Made by a program: the position numbers and the translations under genes. A stretch of DNA of 64,000 bases from Burkholderia sp. TSV86. Lineage in GTDB: Bacteria; Pseudomonadota; Gammaproteobacteria; Burkholderiales; Burkholderiaceae. Within the stretch, counting starts at the first letter, position 1; each line of letters opens with the position of its first letter. The stretch covers positions 248,001 to 312,000 of the forward strand of contig NZ_LOWB01000021.1 in NCBI RefSeq assembly GCF_001522865.1, given 5' to 3'. Positions 43,463 to 52,972 of the stretch are shown piece by piece. The notes below the pieces were generated by a model that was given only the letters and a program-made list of their open reading frames with translations, searched no databases and was not told the DNA's origin.

Positions 43463-43514
43463 GTTGCTTTTCATTCCGCTTCATTTCGCTAACCCCTGCC
43501 CGGAGCCCGCCGCC

Positions 43515-44699
43515 ATGCCGTTGACCGATTACCCGATCGACTCGCTGATGTACATCACGAACCGCCCCGACATCGTGTTCACGCACGGTAAGGGATCGTG
43601 GCTCCACGACCATACCGGCAAGCGCTATCTGGACTTCATCCAGGGTTGGGCGGTCAATTGCCTCGGCCACTGCAACGACGGCCTCGTGCACGCGCTGCAA
43701 GCGCAAGCGGAGAAGTTGCTCAACCCTTCGCCTGCCTTCTACAACGAACCGATGGCCAAGCTCGCGGCCCTGCTCACGCAGCATAGCGTCTTCGACAAGG
43801 TATTCTTCGCGAACAGCGGCGCGGAAGCGAACGAAGGCGCGATCAAGCTCGCGCGCAAATGGGGCCGTCGATACAAGAACGGCGCCTACGAGATCATCAC
43901 GTTCGATCATGCTTTCCACGGCCGCACGCTCGCGACGATGTCGGCAAGCGGCAAGCCCGGCTGGGATACGCTCTTCGCCCCGCAGGTGCCGGGTTTCCCC
44001 AAGGCCGAGTTCAACGATATCGCGTCGGTCGAAAAGCTGATCGGCGACAAGACGGTCGCCGTGATGCTGGAGCCCATCCAGGGCGAAGGCGGCGTGATTC
44101 CGGCGACGCGCGAATTCATGCAACAGTTGCGCGCGCTGACGAAGCAGCACGGCCTGCTGTTGATCGTCGACGAGGTGCAAAGCGGCTGCGGCCGCGCCGG
44201 CACGCTGTTCACATACGAACTCGCGAACATCGAACCGGACATCATGACGCTCGGCAAGGGCGTGGGCGGCGGCGTGCCGCTCGCGGCGCTGCTCGCGAAG
44301 GCCGATGTCGCGGTGTTCGAAGCGGGCGATCAGGGCGGCACCTACAACGGCAACCCGCTGATGACGGCGGCGGGCCATGCGGTGATCTCGCAGCTCGTCG
44401 CGCCCGGCTTCCTCGAAGGCGTGCGCGCGCGCGGCGAATATCTGAAGAAGAAGCTGCTCGAGCTGTCCGACGAGCGCGGCTTCGAAGGCGAACGTGGCGA
44501 AGGCCTGCTGCGTGCGCTGCTGCTCGGCAAGGACATCGGCCCGCAGATCGTCGAGAAGGCGCGCGACATGCAGCCCGTGGGCCTGCTGCTGAACGCCGCG
44601 CGGCCCAATTTGCTGCGCTTCATGCCGGCGCTCAACGTGAGCATCGACGAGATCGACCAGATGCTCGCGATGCTTCGCTCGGTGCTCGATTCGCTTTGA
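43515..44699 (+). CDS. argD: Acetylornithine aminotransferase
   Basis: This 394-residue class III PLP aminotransferase shows [18 protein letters not shown] (about 100-117), [35 protein letters not shown] (D219) and the PLP lysine K248 in [14 protein letters not shown]. ArgD transfers the amino group to N-acetylglutamate semialdehyde in arginine synthesis and often also serves in lysine synthesis. The ATG at 43515 follows GGAGCCCGCCGCC. Possible attenuation is described at 43314-43462. An ornithine- or succinylornithine-specific paralogue cannot be excluded from sequence alone. Confidence 0.9.
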   Translation: MPLTDYPIDSLMYITNRPDIVFTHGKGSWLHDHTGKRYLDFIQGWAVNCLGHCNDGLVHALQAQAEKLLNPSPAFYNEPMAKLAALLTQHSVFDKVFFANSGAEANEGAIKLARKWGRRYKNGAYEIITFDHAFHGRTLATMSASGKPGWDTLFAPQVPGFPKAEFNDIASVEKLIGDKTVAVMLEPIQGEGGVIPATREFMQQLRALTKQHGLLLIVDEVQSGCGRAGTLFTYELANIEPDIMTLGKGVGGGVPLAALLAKADVAVFEAGDQGGTYNGNPLMTAAGHAVISQLVAPGFLEGVRARGEYLKKKLLELSDERGFEGERGEGLLRALLLGKDIGPQIVEKARDMQPVGLLLNAARPNLLRFMPALNVSIDEIDQMLAMLRSVLDSL

Positions 44700-44864
44700 T
44701 GAGAGCATGCCGGCGCGCACTCCGAGCGCGGCCGGCCCGCTGTCGATGAGCGTGCGGGGCTCGCGCGCGACGATATCGACGCCGCGCTCGCCGTGCGGCG
44801 CGCCGCATTTTCCGAATACCCGAATAGGCCGCGCGGGCGGCGCGCGGCCCATCCGCGCCGCGCG

Positions 44865-45539
44865 TCATGCCGTGATCGGCCCCGAGCCCGGCTGTGGATT
44901 GCCGAGCGCGTCGGTCGGCACCGCCTGCTGCTCGAATGCCGCGAAATAAGCGGCCCACTGCTGGTTGCCGTCGATACAAACCATCAGCGCGCCGTCCTGC
45001 CACACATCGTTGTGATCGGCGCCGTCGTCACCCGCGCGGTGCAGATAATGCGCGCCGGACGACCCCTGGTTCATGTGCGTGTCGTGAATGCCGTTACCTT
45101 CGCTATAGGTCCGGCCGAACACGTAGAAATCGAGACCTTGCTGCTGCGCCTGGTTGACAAGACGCAGCACCGACGGTATCGGTTCCGCATGCTCGGAGCC
45201 GTCCATCACGTCGCTCGAGCGCCACGCGCCCGTCTCGTTCAGGATGTCGCTGCGCGTGTAATCGAGCGCGGGCAGCGCGTCGCGGCCGGTGAGATCCGTG
45301 AAGCCCTCGTGCGCCGCCGCGAGCGTGTCCGTGATCGGATGATGGAAATCGTAGACGAGCTTGTATTTGAGCAAGTCGTCCGCGTCATTGGTGCCGACAT
45401 TGATCGCGACATCCCAATCGCCCGCCGGCAACGCGAGCGTCAAATGCACGTGATATTGCGTCTCGGCGCCATGCCCCGCCGCCTTCAGCCCCGCCACCGC
45501 TTTCACCTTCGCCTTTACGAAACCGTAATCCAGACTCAC
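44865..45539 (-). CDS. DUF2278 (YukJ) family protein
   Basis: This 224-residue protein matches the DUF2278/YukJ plan: VSLDYGFVKAKVKA at the N-terminus, then HVHLTLALPAGDWDVAINVG, LDYTRSDIL, FYVFGRTYSEGNGIHDTHMN and QDGALMVCIDGNQQWAAYFA. The start is a GTG at 45539, chosen because a perfect AGGAGG lies six bases upstream (45546-45551). An ATG at 45620 would add 27 unrelated residues. The function of the family is not established; the GIHDTHMNQG...NDVWQDGAL pattern suggests a conserved polar pocket. A bidirectional terminator separates its promoter side from livF. Confidence 0.85.
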   Translation of the reverse strand: MSLDYGFVKAKVKAVAGLKAAGHGAETQYHVHLTLALPAGDWDVAINVGTNDADDLLKYKLVYDFHHPITDTLAAAHEGFTDLTGRDALPALDYTRSDILNETGAWRSSDVMDGSEHAEPIPSVLRLVNQAQQQGLDFYVFGRTYSEGNGIHDTHMNQGSSGAHYLHRAGDDGADHNDVWQDGALMVCIDGNQQWAAYFAAFEQQAVPTDALGNPQPGSGPITA

Positions 45540-45643
45540 GCTTCGCCTCCTGATTCGAGTTTGCCGTACGCTCGACATACGCGGTTCGTGAATGGATTCG
45601 ACAGCGCGCGGGGAGTTCACTGCGCCTGCAAACGCCCGATAAG

Positions 45644-45678
45644 AAAAAGGCCGTCACGGCCAACCGTGACGGCCTTTC
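45644..45678. terminator. Terminator downstream of livF
   Basis: AAAAAGGCCGTCACGG-CCAA-CCGTGACGGCCTTTC forms a perfect stem of about 13 pairs 48 bases after the livF stop on the minus strand, with the poly-T on that strand. It ends the liv operon. Confidence 0.9.
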
Positions 45679-45725
45679 GAAAGCATCAGGAGCGATGCGC
45701 CGCCGCACGCGACGCGATCATGCGC

Positions 45726-46442
45726 TCACTCGCCTAGGTAGGCCGCGCGCACCTTCGGATCGTCGAGCATCTGCTTGGCGTCGCCCGACATCGTGACCAT
45801 CCCGGAATCCATCACATAGCCTCGATCGGCTGCCTGCAACGCGAGGCGCGCGTTCTGCTCGACGAGCAGCACCGTGAGCCCCTCCTTCGAGATCTCGCGC
45901 ACCACCTCGAAGATCTTCTCAACCATGATCGGCGACAGCCCCATCGACGGCTCGTCGAGCAGCAACAGCTTGGGCCGGCTCAGAATCGCGCGCGCCATCG
46001 CGAGCATCTGCTGCTCGCCGCCCGACAGCGTGCCCGCCAGCTGCGTCGCACGTTCCTTCAAACGCGGGAAGAAACCGAACATCCGCTCCACGTCCTGCTT
46101 GATGCCGTCGCTGTCGTTGCGCAGATACGCGCCCATCTGCATGTTTTCGACGATCGACATCCGCGCGAAGATGCCGCGCCCTTCCGGCACCATCGCAAGG
46201 CCGCGCTTGAGCAGTTCGTGCGTCGGCACGCCCTTGATCGACTGGCCGTCATACTCGATGTCGCCCGCCGAATACGGCTTGAGACCCGTGATCGCCTTCA
46301 TCGTCGTGGTCTTGCCCGCGCCGTTCGCGCCGATCAGCGTGACGAGCTCGCCCTGACGGACTTCCAGATCGACCCCCTTGACGGCTTGGATGCCGCCGTA
46401 GTTGACCTGCAGGCCTTTGATTTTCAACATTGCCGCTGCCAT
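45726..46442 (-). CDS. livF: Branched-chain amino acid ABC transporter ATPase LivF
   Basis: This 238-residue ABC ATPase has Walker A GANGAGKTTTMKAI (about 38-51), GTLSGGEQQMLAMARAILSR, Walker B LLLLDEPSMGLSPIMVEKIF, and the LivF-type end LDDPKVRAAYLGE. It pairs with LivG and the LivH/LivM permeases to energise uptake of leucine, isoleucine and valine. Its start adjoins the livG stop (overlapping by one base), and a terminator follows its stop. Confidence 0.94.
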   Translation of the reverse strand: MAAAMLKIKGLQVNYGGIQAVKGVDLEVRQGELVTLIGANGAGKTTTMKAITGLKPYSAGDIEYDGQSIKGVPTHELLKRGLAMVPEGRGIFARMSIVENMQMGAYLRNDSDGIKQDVERMFGFFPRLKERATQLAGTLSGGEQQMLAMARAILSRPKLLLLDEPSMGLSPIMVEKIFEVVREISKEGLTVLLVEQNARLALQAADRGYVMDSGMVTMSGDAKQMLDDPKVRAAYLGE

Positions 46443-47215
46443 CAGTGCACCCCTGCGCCGAGATAAGCTTCAATCACTTTCGGGTCCTTCTGCACATCCT
46501 GCGGCAGCCCCTCGGCGATCACCTTGCCGTAATCGAGCACCGTCATCCGGTTGCACAGCCCCATCACGAGCTTCACGTCGTGCTCGATCAGCAGGATCGT
46601 GCGGCCGTCGGCGCGGATTTTGTCGAGCAGCCGCGTGAGTTCGACCTTCTCGGTTGCGTTCATCCCCGCCGCCGGCTCGTCGAGCGCGAGCAGTTTCGGA
46701 TCGGTCGCGAGCGCGCGGGCGATCTCCAGGCGCCGCTGATGGCCATATGACAGATTGCGCGCGGTGTAATCCGCATACTGCAGCACGCCGACGTAATCGA
46801 GCAGTTCGATCGCGCGTTCCCTGATCTCGCGCTCTTCCTTGCGCTCGGCGGGCGTCTGGAACACCGCGCCGATCAGGCCGTGCTTCGTGCGCACGTGGCG
46901 CCCGACCATCACGTTCTCGAGCGCGGTCATTCCGCCGAACAGACGAATATTCTGAAACGTGCGGGCGATGCCCGCCTTTGCGACCTGATGGACGGCGGTT
47001 GGCGTGTAAGTTTCGCCGTCGAGCTTGAACTCGCCGGAATCGGGCGTATAGAGCCCGGTGATCACGTTGAAGAACGTGGTCTTGCCGGCGCCGTTCGGGC
47101 CGATGAGACCATAGATCTCGCCCTCCCGAATCTGGAGGCCGACGTCGGACAACGCCTGCAGGCCGCCGAAGCGTTTATTCACGCCTTTGACGGACAGACG
47201 AATTTGTTCGCTCAT
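46442..47215 (-). CDS. livG: Branched-chain amino acid ABC transporter ATPase LivG
   Basis: This 257-residue ATPase starts MSEQIRLSVKGVNKRFGGLQ. It has Walker A GPNGAGKTTFFNVITG, the LivG segment GIARTFQNIRLFGGMTALEN, LSYGHQRRLEIARALATDPK and Walker B LLALDEPAAGMNATEKVELT. It ends VQKDPKVIEAYLGAGVH. It is the second ATPase of the Liv system. The ATG at 47215 is preferred; the frame extends to 47275 through the repeat element described next. Confidence 0.94.
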   Translation of the reverse strand: MSEQIRLSVKGVNKRFGGLQALSDVGLQIREGEIYGLIGPNGAGKTTFFNVITGLYTPDSGEFKLDGETYTPTAVHQVAKAGIARTFQNIRLFGGMTALENVMVGRHVRTKHGLIGAVFQTPAERKEEREIRERAIELLDYVGVLQYADYTARNLSYGHQRRLEIARALATDPKLLALDEPAAGMNATEKVELTRLLDKIRADGRTILLIEHDVKLVMGLCNRMTVLDYGKVIAEGLPQDVQKDPKVIEAYLGAGVH

Positions 47216-47231
47216 TACCTTCTCTCCTGTG

Positions 47232-47364
47232 TCGGCGGGAGTTAGCGCTTTAGCGCTTACTCCCGCCCCATGCAACGCTGTCGGCGGACGTCAGCGCTTT
47301 AGCGCTTACTCCCGCCCCATGCAACGCTGTCGATAGGAATCAGCGCATCAGCGCTCACTCCACT
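47232..47364. repeat. Tandem 49-bp hairpin repeat between livM and livG
   Basis: Two near-identical 49-bp units (47232-47280 and 47281-47329) and a diverged partial third (47330-about 47364) are arranged head to tail. Each holds an inverted repeat. In unit 1, GGCGGGAGT pairs with ACTCCCGCC around AGCGC-TTTA-GCGCT, giving a stem of about 15 pairs with one mismatch. The array lies in the livM-livG intercistronic gap of the operon. It could act as a processing or stabilising RNA element, or be a variable-number repeat. Confidence 0.9.
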
Positions 47365-47372
47365 CGCGCGAT

Positions 47373-48542
47373 TCAAGCGCGCACCGGCTTCTTGCCGCCG
47401 CGTTTCGCCAATTTCGCGATCTTGTCCTCATGCTTCGGCGCGGGCCACAGGCCCTCCGAGCGGTACAGCATGATGACGACCATCGCGAGGCCATACAGCG
47501 CCTGACGGATCACTTCAGTATCGACAACATCGTGACCGAACAGCATGTGTTGCAGCGGGCTCATCGTCGAGCGCAGGAATTCGGGGAACACGGCGAGCAG
47601 CACGGCGCCGAGAATCACGCCCGGAATATGTCCCATGCCGCCCAGCACGACGCACGCGAGCACGACGACCGATTCCCAGAACGTGAACGATTCCGGCGAC
47701 ACGAAGCCCTGAAACGCGCCGAACATCGCGCCCGACAGCCCGCCGAACGACGCGCCCATCGCGAACGCAAGCAGTTTCACGTTGCGGGTGTTGATGCCCA
47801 TCGCCTTCGCGGCGATCTCGTCCTCGCGGATCGCGGCCCACGCGCGGCCGATCCGCGAGTGTTGCAGCCGCGTGCAGACCCAGATCACGAGCAGCGCGCA
47901 AAGCACGAACAGGTAGTAATACAAATAGACCGAAGGCAGCGAGAAGCCGAAGATCTCGTGCGTCTGCGCGAAGTTGAAACCCGCCACCTTGACCGGATCG
48001 ACGCCCGTGATCCCTTGCGGCCCGTTCGTCACGTTGACCGGACGATCGAGGTTGTTCATGAAAATACGCACGATCTCGCCGAAGCCGAGCGTGACGATGG
48101 CGAGATAGTCGCCGCGCAGACGCAGCGTCGGCGCGCCGAGCAGAATGCCGAACACCGCCGCGAGCGCCATCGCGATCGGCACGATGAGGAGAAACGGCAC
48201 ATGCAGGCCGGCCGGCGCGAGCTGCGCGATCCAGTCGAAATGCGACGTCAGGTGCGGCGAGCTCAAGAGCGCCGCGGTATAAGCGCCCACCGCGTAGAAC
48301 GCGATGTAGCCGAGATCGAGCAGCCCCGCGAAGCCGACGACGACATTCAGCCCCAGCGCGAGCATCACGTATAGCATCGCGAAATCGAGCACGCGCACCC
48401 AATAGTTGCCGCCCGTCGCGCCGATGATGAGCGGCGCGGCAATGACGAGCGCGGCGGTCAGCACGCCGATAGTGACCGTCTTCGCGGTATGACGCTCGTC
48501 GACGAGCGTCGCGGACGTTTCGATCGGTTGAATCGATGTCAT
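47373..48542 (-). CDS. livM: Branched-chain amino acid ABC transporter permease LivM
   Basis: This 389-residue permease has about nine hydrophobic segments. LivM signatures are VVVGFAGLLDLGYIAFYAVG (about 62-81), LRGDYLAIVTLGFGEIVRI, and the transporter loop GRAWAAIREDEIAAKAMGIN, followed by KLLAFAMGASFGGLSGAMFG. It forms the membrane channel with LivH. Length is similar to other proteobacterial LivM proteins. It follows livH by 15 bases. Confidence 0.93.
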   Translation of the reverse strand: MTSIQPIETSATLVDERHTAKTVTIGVLTAALVIAAPLIIGATGGNYWVRVLDFAMLYVMLALGLNVVVGFAGLLDLGYIAFYAVGAYTAALLSSPHLTSHFDWIAQLAPAGLHVPFLLIVPIAMALAAVFGILLGAPTLRLRGDYLAIVTLGFGEIVRIFMNNLDRPVNVTNGPQGITGVDPVKVAGFNFAQTHEIFGFSLPSVYLYYYLFVLCALLVIWVCTRLQHSRIGRAWAAIREDEIAAKAMGINTRNVKLLAFAMGASFGGLSGAMFGAFQGFVSPESFTFWESVVVLACVVLGGMGHIPGVILGAVLLAVFPEFLRSTMSPLQHMLFGHDVVDTEVIRQALYGLAMVVIMLYRSEGLWPAPKHEDKIAKLAKRGGKKPVRA

Positions 48543-48557
48543 GTTGTTCTCCTCCCG

Positions 48558-49508
48558 TTACGCGCGATCGGCGACACGTTCGCCCAGCAGGCCCGACGGC
48601 CGGAACACCAGCACGACGATGAGCACGATGAACGCGAACACGTCCTGATAGTTACTGCCGAACACCCCGCCCGTCAGATTGCCGATATAGCCCGCGCCCA
48701 GTTGCTCGATGAGACCGAGCAGCACGCCACCCACCATCGCGCCGCCAAGATTGCCGATCCCGCCGAGCACGGCGGCCGTGAATGCCTTCATGCCGGGAAT
48801 GAAGCCCATGTAGAAATGCACGTTGCCATACTCGGACGCAATCATCACGCCCGCGAGCGCAGCCAGCGCTGAGCCGATCATGAACGTCGCCGAAATCACG
48901 AAATTCGGATTCACGCCCATCAGGCTCGCCGTGCTCGGGTTCTCGGCGATCGCGCGCATCGCGCGGCCGAGCTTGGTCTTGTGCACGAGAAGCAGGAGCC
49001 CGCCCATCACCACGAATGCGACGATGATGATCGTGATCTCAGTCAGCGAAATCACCGCGCCCGGATTGTTCTCGCCCGCCTTGATCACGTTGATCGGATC
49101 GGTCGGCAGAAGCTGCGGAAACGGCAGCGGATTGCGCGACCAGATCATCATCGCGGCCGTCTGCAGCAGGATCGACACGCCGATCGCGGTAATCAGCGGC
49201 GCCAGGCGCGGCGCGCGGCGCAGCGGCCGGTACGCGACACGCTCGACCGTGAAGCCGACGCACGCGCAGACGAGCGCGGCGATCACGAGCCCGATGGCCA
49301 GCGTCGCGATATGGCCCAGCTCCGGAAAATGGTTCTGCAACACGGTGATCGCGGAGAGTGCAACCATTGCGCCCACCATCAGCACATCGCCGTGCGCGAA
49401 GTTGATGATGCCGAGAATGCCGTACACCATCGTGTAGCCCAACGCGATGATGGCGTAGATGCTGCCGAGCACCAGCCCGTTGAGAATCTGCTGGATTAAA
49501 ATATCCAT
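48558..49508 (-). CDS. livH: Branched-chain amino acid ABC transporter permease LivH
   Basis: This 316-residue permease starts MDILIQQILNGLVLGSIYAI. It has AHGDVLMVGAMVALSA, GRAMRAIAENPSTASLMGVN and GMKAFTAAVLGGIGNLGGAM, the typical LivH segments. It heads the livHMGF run, and AAGGAGCTTT just upstream supplies a ribosome site. The usual periplasmic binding-protein gene (livK/livJ) is not next to it, so it must lie elsewhere. Confidence 0.93.
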   Translation of the reverse strand: MDILIQQILNGLVLGSIYAIIALGYTMVYGILGIINFAHGDVLMVGAMVALSAITVLQNHFPELGHIATLAIGLVIAALVCACVGFTVERVAYRPLRRAPRLAPLITAIGVSILLQTAAMMIWSRNPLPFPQLLPTDPINVIKAGENNPGAVISLTEITIIIVAFVVMGGLLLLVHKTKLGRAMRAIAENPSTASLMGVNPNFVISATFMIGSALAALAGVMIASEYGNVHFYMGFIPGMKAFTAAVLGGIGNLGGAMVGGVLLGLIEQLGAGYIGNLTGGVFGSNYQDVFAFIVLIVVLVFRPSGLLGERVADRA

Positions 49509-50324
49509 TTAAAGCTCCTTGGTCCGTGCCGTCCGGACGATGCTCGGCCACGCGGATAAGCGATGGAGTCGCGCCGTTTCGGCGGGCACTGCGGGTCCTG
49601 AATCAATACCGGTAGGTGATGTCGCCCCGGCGCGCAGCGCGCGAAAGCATGCCGCGCGCATCGAGCCGGGATAGAGGCGGAAACGGCGCCGCACGGATTT
49701 TCGGCACCACCCGAATCCCGTTGAAATTCTCACGACTTGAGGACGGTGTGCTGGGCCTCCTTGAAGTCGTAGCGTGTCCGAGCACGCGCCTTCCGGCCGC
49801 ACGGGCGGTGCATCGGATGAACCGCCGCCGCGCGCCGCGAACGCGCTGCAAATGCCGCGGCGCAATGAAGGCGCGCCGGGGCGTCGGCGCGCACGCCGGC
49901 AAGCAACCGAACCTGCGCGCGAACGCATACACGCGAAATGGACGTCGCAACTGCGCGCGCGGCGAACCGCGCACAGCCGGCCCCGGCGCGCATGCCGCGC
50001 GGGAACCCCCCGGGCATCGCCACTCCGGGACGACACGTAACGGCGCATGCCGTAAAAAGCGCAACCGCAGCGCCGTCGAACTCGGCGCAAGCCAACTTCC
50101 GATGCATCAAAACAGGTCTCCAGCGCCTTGCCCAATTCGTGTTTCAAGGCCCCAGGCCTGAAAACGGGCGAATTGTAACTCTATTTATAGAAGCGCCAAT
50201 ATTCCTGATTCGACAGGGTTTTCCTGCATTGCAACCTTTTTCAGGAAGGCCATTTCAATTTAAATAGCAACTTGGTTGCACCAATTTAACGCCATCCGGT
50301 TGCTCCACAAAGGGCCATCAAAAC
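49509..50324. other. Long gene-free region upstream of livH
   Basis: No convincing gene occupies these 816 bases; open frames on both strands are Arg- and Cys-rich shadows. The end nearest ispH (about 50165-50285) is AT-rich, with TTCAATTTAAATAGC and CTATTTATAG. It could hold the liv promoter on the minus strand, implying a leader of some 650 bases. A short segment at about 49737-49790 (minus strand reading RYDFKEAQHTVLKS then stop) has gene-like codon use and may be a decayed gene end. Confidence 0.45.
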
Positions 50325-50349
50325 AAAAGCGCGCCCGAAGGCGCGCTTT
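50325..50349 (-). terminator. Terminator after ispH
   Basis: AAAAGCGCGCC-CGAA-GGCGCGCTTT is a compact stem with A/T flanks, 35 bases after the ispH stop on the minus strand. Confidence 0.88.
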
Positions 50350-50384
50350 CGCAATACAACCCGAGGCGAAACAGCCGCCGCCGA

Positions 50385-51365
50385 TCAAGCGGCAGGCGGC
50401 AGATTCAAGCCGCGCGGCAGCGGGAATGAAACGTTTTCCTCAATGCCCTCGAGCGCACGCACGTTGGTCACGCCAAGCTCGCGCAAACGCGCGATCACCG
50501 CCTGCGCGAGCACTTCGGGCGCCGACGCACCCGCCGTCACGCCGATCCGGCGCTTGCCTGCGACCCAAGCCGGATCGATCTGCTCGGGCGCATCCACCAT
50601 GTACGCGGCGACGCCGCGCTTTTCCGCGACCTCGCGCAAACGGCTCGAATTCGAACTATTCGGACTGCCGACGACGATGACGACATCGCATTGAGGCGCC
50701 ATGAACTTCACCGCATCCTGGCGATTCTGCGTCGCATAGCAGATGTCCTGCTTCTTCGGCTCGCGAATCGCAGGGAATTTCTGCTTGAGCGCCGCGATGA
50801 TCTCGGCCGCGTCGTCGACCGACAGCGTCGTCTGCGTGACGAGCGCGACGCGCCCCGGATCGGGCAATTCGAGGCGGTTCACATCCTCGACGCTCTCGAC
50901 GAGATGCATCCCGCGCTCGACCTGCCCCATCGTGCCCTCGACCTCCGGATGCCCCTTGTGGCCGATCATCACGATATCGACGCCCTCCTGGCGCATCTTC
51001 GCGACCTCCACGTGCACCTTGGTGACGAGCGGGCAAGTCGCGTCGTAAATGCGCAGCCCGCGTACCGCCGCCTCGTCGCGCACCGCCTTCGATACGCCGT
51101 GCGCGCTGAAGATCACCGTGTTGCCGGACGGCACTTCGGCGAGTTCCTCGACGAAGATCGCGCCTTTTTTCTTCAGATCCTCGACGACGTATTTGTTGTG
51201 GACGATTTCGTGGCGAACGTAGATCGGCGCGCCATGCATCGCGATCGCGCGCTCGACAATCTCGATCGCCCGGTCAACGCCCGCGCAAAAACCGCGCGGC
51301 TGAGCGAGCAGGATCTCGGCATCGGCCGCAGCAACCTGGCCGGACAGCGTATCGATGGAGCTCAT
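50385..51365 (-). CDS. ispH: 4-hydroxy-3-methylbut-2-enyl diphosphate reductase
   Basis: This 326-residue IspH (LytB) catalyses the last step of the MEP isoprenoid pathway. The three cluster cysteines lie in [16 protein letters not shown] (C27), [14 protein letters not shown] and [14 protein letters not shown]. Substrate-pocket residues appear as [21 protein letters not shown] and [13 protein letters not shown]. The N-terminus has about 15 extra residues compared with E. coli. It lies 2 bases after the FKBP gene slpA, the conserved slpA-ispH pair. Confidence 0.96.
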   Translation of the reverse strand: MSSIDTLSGQVAAADAEILLAQPRGFCAGVDRAIEIVERAIAMHGAPIYVRHEIVHNKYVVEDLKKKGAIFVEELAEVPSGNTVIFSAHGVSKAVRDEAAVRGLRIYDATCPLVTKVHVEVAKMRQEGVDIVMIGHKGHPEVEGTMGQVERGMHLVESVEDVNRLELPDPGRVALVTQTTLSVDDAAEIIAALKQKFPAIREPKKQDICYATQNRQDAVKFMAPQCDVVIVVGSPNSSNSSRLREVAEKRGVAAYMVDAPEQIDPAWVAGKRRIGVTAGASAPEVLAQAVIARLRELGVTNVRALEGIEENVSFPLPRGLNLPPAA

Positions 51366-51367
51366 GA

Positions 51368-51823
51368 TTACAGAATCCCGATGATTTTCACTTCGAACGT
51401 GAGCGCCTGGCCCGCGAGCGGATGATTGAAATCGAACAGCGCCGACGTCTCGCCGACCTCCTTGAGCACACCAGCATAACGCCCGCCGCCGGGCGCGTTG
51501 AACTCGACCAGATCACCGGGTGTGAAATCCTCGCCGACCATCGCGTTCTCACGCAGCGTGGCCATCGACACCCGCTGAATCAACTCCGGATTGCGCGGCC
51601 CGAACGCTTGCTCGGGCGCTAGCCGAAAAGTCGAATGGTGCCCCGCCTTGAGCCCGATCAGAATCTCTTCCAACGACGGCGCGAGCTGCCCGGCGCCGAG
51701 CAGCAGCGTGGCGGGCTTGTCGGTAAACGTGTTGACGATGTCGGCGCCGTCGGCCAGGGCGAGCCGGTAATGAAGCGTGACGTGGGAACCGGGCTTCACT
51801 TCTGCAAGGTCGATGAGACTCAT
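51368..51823 (-). CDS. slpA: FKBP-type peptidyl-prolyl isomerase SlpA
   Basis: This 151-residue SlyD-like FKBP begins with [20 protein letters not shown], then [32 protein letters not shown], and an insert-in-flap region. It ends with [20 protein letters not shown], the SlyD/SlpA hallmark NHPLAG. It lacks the His-rich tail of SlyD, which favours SlpA (FkpB). It is paired with ispH as in other proteobacteria. Confidence 0.92.
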   Translation of the reverse strand: MSLIDLAEVKPGSHVTLHYRLALADGADIVNTFTDKPATLLLGAGQLAPSLEEILIGLKAGHHSTFRLAPEQAFGPRNPELIQRVSMATLRENAMVGEDFTPGDLVEFNAPGGGRYAGVLKEVGETSALFDFNHPLAGQALTFEVKIIGIL

Positions 51824-51913
51824 GATGGTACTCGTTCAATCGGCGCCTGAAAAACGCGGGCGGCGCGGTACAAAGCCCCTATTGTAAGTCACCCTCGGCG
51901 ATCGGGGCGGCAG

Positions 51914-52759
51914 ATGGCGTCATTGGCGCCGCCGCCTCCGCCCGGTCATGGAGCCAGCAAGATGCAGCACGACCTTCTGATGATTGGCGAAGACACCGAT
52001 GAACCGCCGCGAGAACGGCGCGCGGCGGCGGCCCCGCCCGCCGCGGCCGCGCTCACGGCCTGCCGCGCCGCGGCACCTGCGGCCGCGCCGATGCCCGCGC
52101 GGCGTGGCGGCGATCTGCCGCGCGAACGCTTGCTCGAACGCGGCCCGGCCGCGCTATCCGATGCGGAACTCATTGCGCTTTTGCTTGGCACCGGCCTACC
52201 CGGCCACGATGTCTTCGCGCTTGCGAACACGCTGCTCATGCGCTTCGGCTCGCTGCGCGCGTTGCTCGACGCGGCGCCCGGCGATTTCAAGGGCCTGCGC
52301 GGCATCGGCAATGCGCGCACCGCGATGCTCGTCGCGGTCGTCGAGCTGGCCCGGCGCGCGCTCGCCGAAAAGGCGCGCGAACGGCCGCTCGTCGATTCGC
52401 CCGGCGCGCTCGAGGATTACTTGCGGCTCATGATCGGCACACAGCCGCGTGAGGTTTTCGTTTGCCTGTTCCTCGACGCCCGGCACCGCGTGCTGCGAAC
52501 GGAGGAAAGCGCGCGCGGCTCACTGACGCGAATGGCCGTCTACCCGCGCGAAATCGTGCGGCGCGCGCTCGCCTTGAACGCGGCCGCTCTGATCGTCGCG
52601 CACAATCACCCGTCGGGCGCCGTGCAGCCGAGCGCCGCAGACCGGCGGCTCACGTGCGTGCTGCGCGATGCGCTCGCGCTCGTCGACGTGCGGCTGATGG
52701 ACCATCTCGTCATCGGCGCAAACGATACCTTCTCGTTCGCGCACGCGGGCTGGCTCTAG
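51914..52759 (+). CDS. radC: RadC/JAMM-domain protein
   Basis: This protein of up to 281 residues has an N-terminal HhH-like part ([20 protein letters not shown], then [20 protein letters not shown]). The RadC JAMM metalloprotease-like domain carries the zinc-site motif HNHPSG with the later Asp in DHLVIG. Starts at 51914, 51962 or 51980 are all possible; the first 60 residues are low-complexity Ala/Pro/Arg. The old link to DNA repair in E. coli has been withdrawn (established), so function remains open. It is chromosomal and close to rpmB, its usual neighbour. Confidence 0.9.
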   Translation: MASLAPPPPPGHGASKMQHDLLMIGEDTDEPPRERRAAAAPPAAAALTACRAAAPAAAPMPARRGGDLPRERLLERGPAALSDAELIALLLGTGLPGHDVFALANTLLMRFGSLRALLDAAPGDFKGLRGIGNARTAMLVAVVELARRALAEKARERPLVDSPGALEDYLRLMIGTQPREVFVCLFLDARHRVLRTEESARGSLTRMAVYPREIVRRALALNAAALIVAHNHPSGAVQPSAADRRLTCVLRDALALVDVRLMDHLVIGANDTFSFAHAGWL

Positions 52760-52805
52760 CACGGACGGCCTGCGCGGCCGGCCCGAACCCGCCGACAAAT
52801 TGGGT

Positions 52806-52835
52806 TTGATTTTCCTGAGGTTTTTCTGTTAGAAT
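52806..52835 (+). promoter_or_regulatory. Probable sigma-70 promoter of rpmB-rpmG
   Basis: TTGATT (52806-52811) and TAGAAT (52830-52835) are separated by 18 bases, a good sigma-70 match in a locally AT-rich stretch. Transcription would begin near 52842, giving a leader of about 130 bases to the rpmB ATG. Confidence 0.65.
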
Positions 52836-52972
52836 CGCCGTCTGACTTTTTTCCAACCAGTTCTGAAGCCGCTTCAGCGGTCCCGCAAGCCTGTTTTGTC
52901 CATACCGGCACAAGCTCGCGGAAACCGTCACCGGCGATTGAACCCCGAATTCAGCGTATTAGGAGTGCTCTC

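Noticed and set aside
47232..47329. CRISPR-like interpretation of the 49-bp repeats
   Set aside because: The units abut with no spacers and there are only two to three copies, with no cas genes nearby.
49509..50147. A 212-codon minus-strand frame ending right before livH
   Set aside because: Position suggested a first operon gene, but the translation is Arg/Cys-rich and low quality with no motif or good ribosome site; kept only as an unresolved region.
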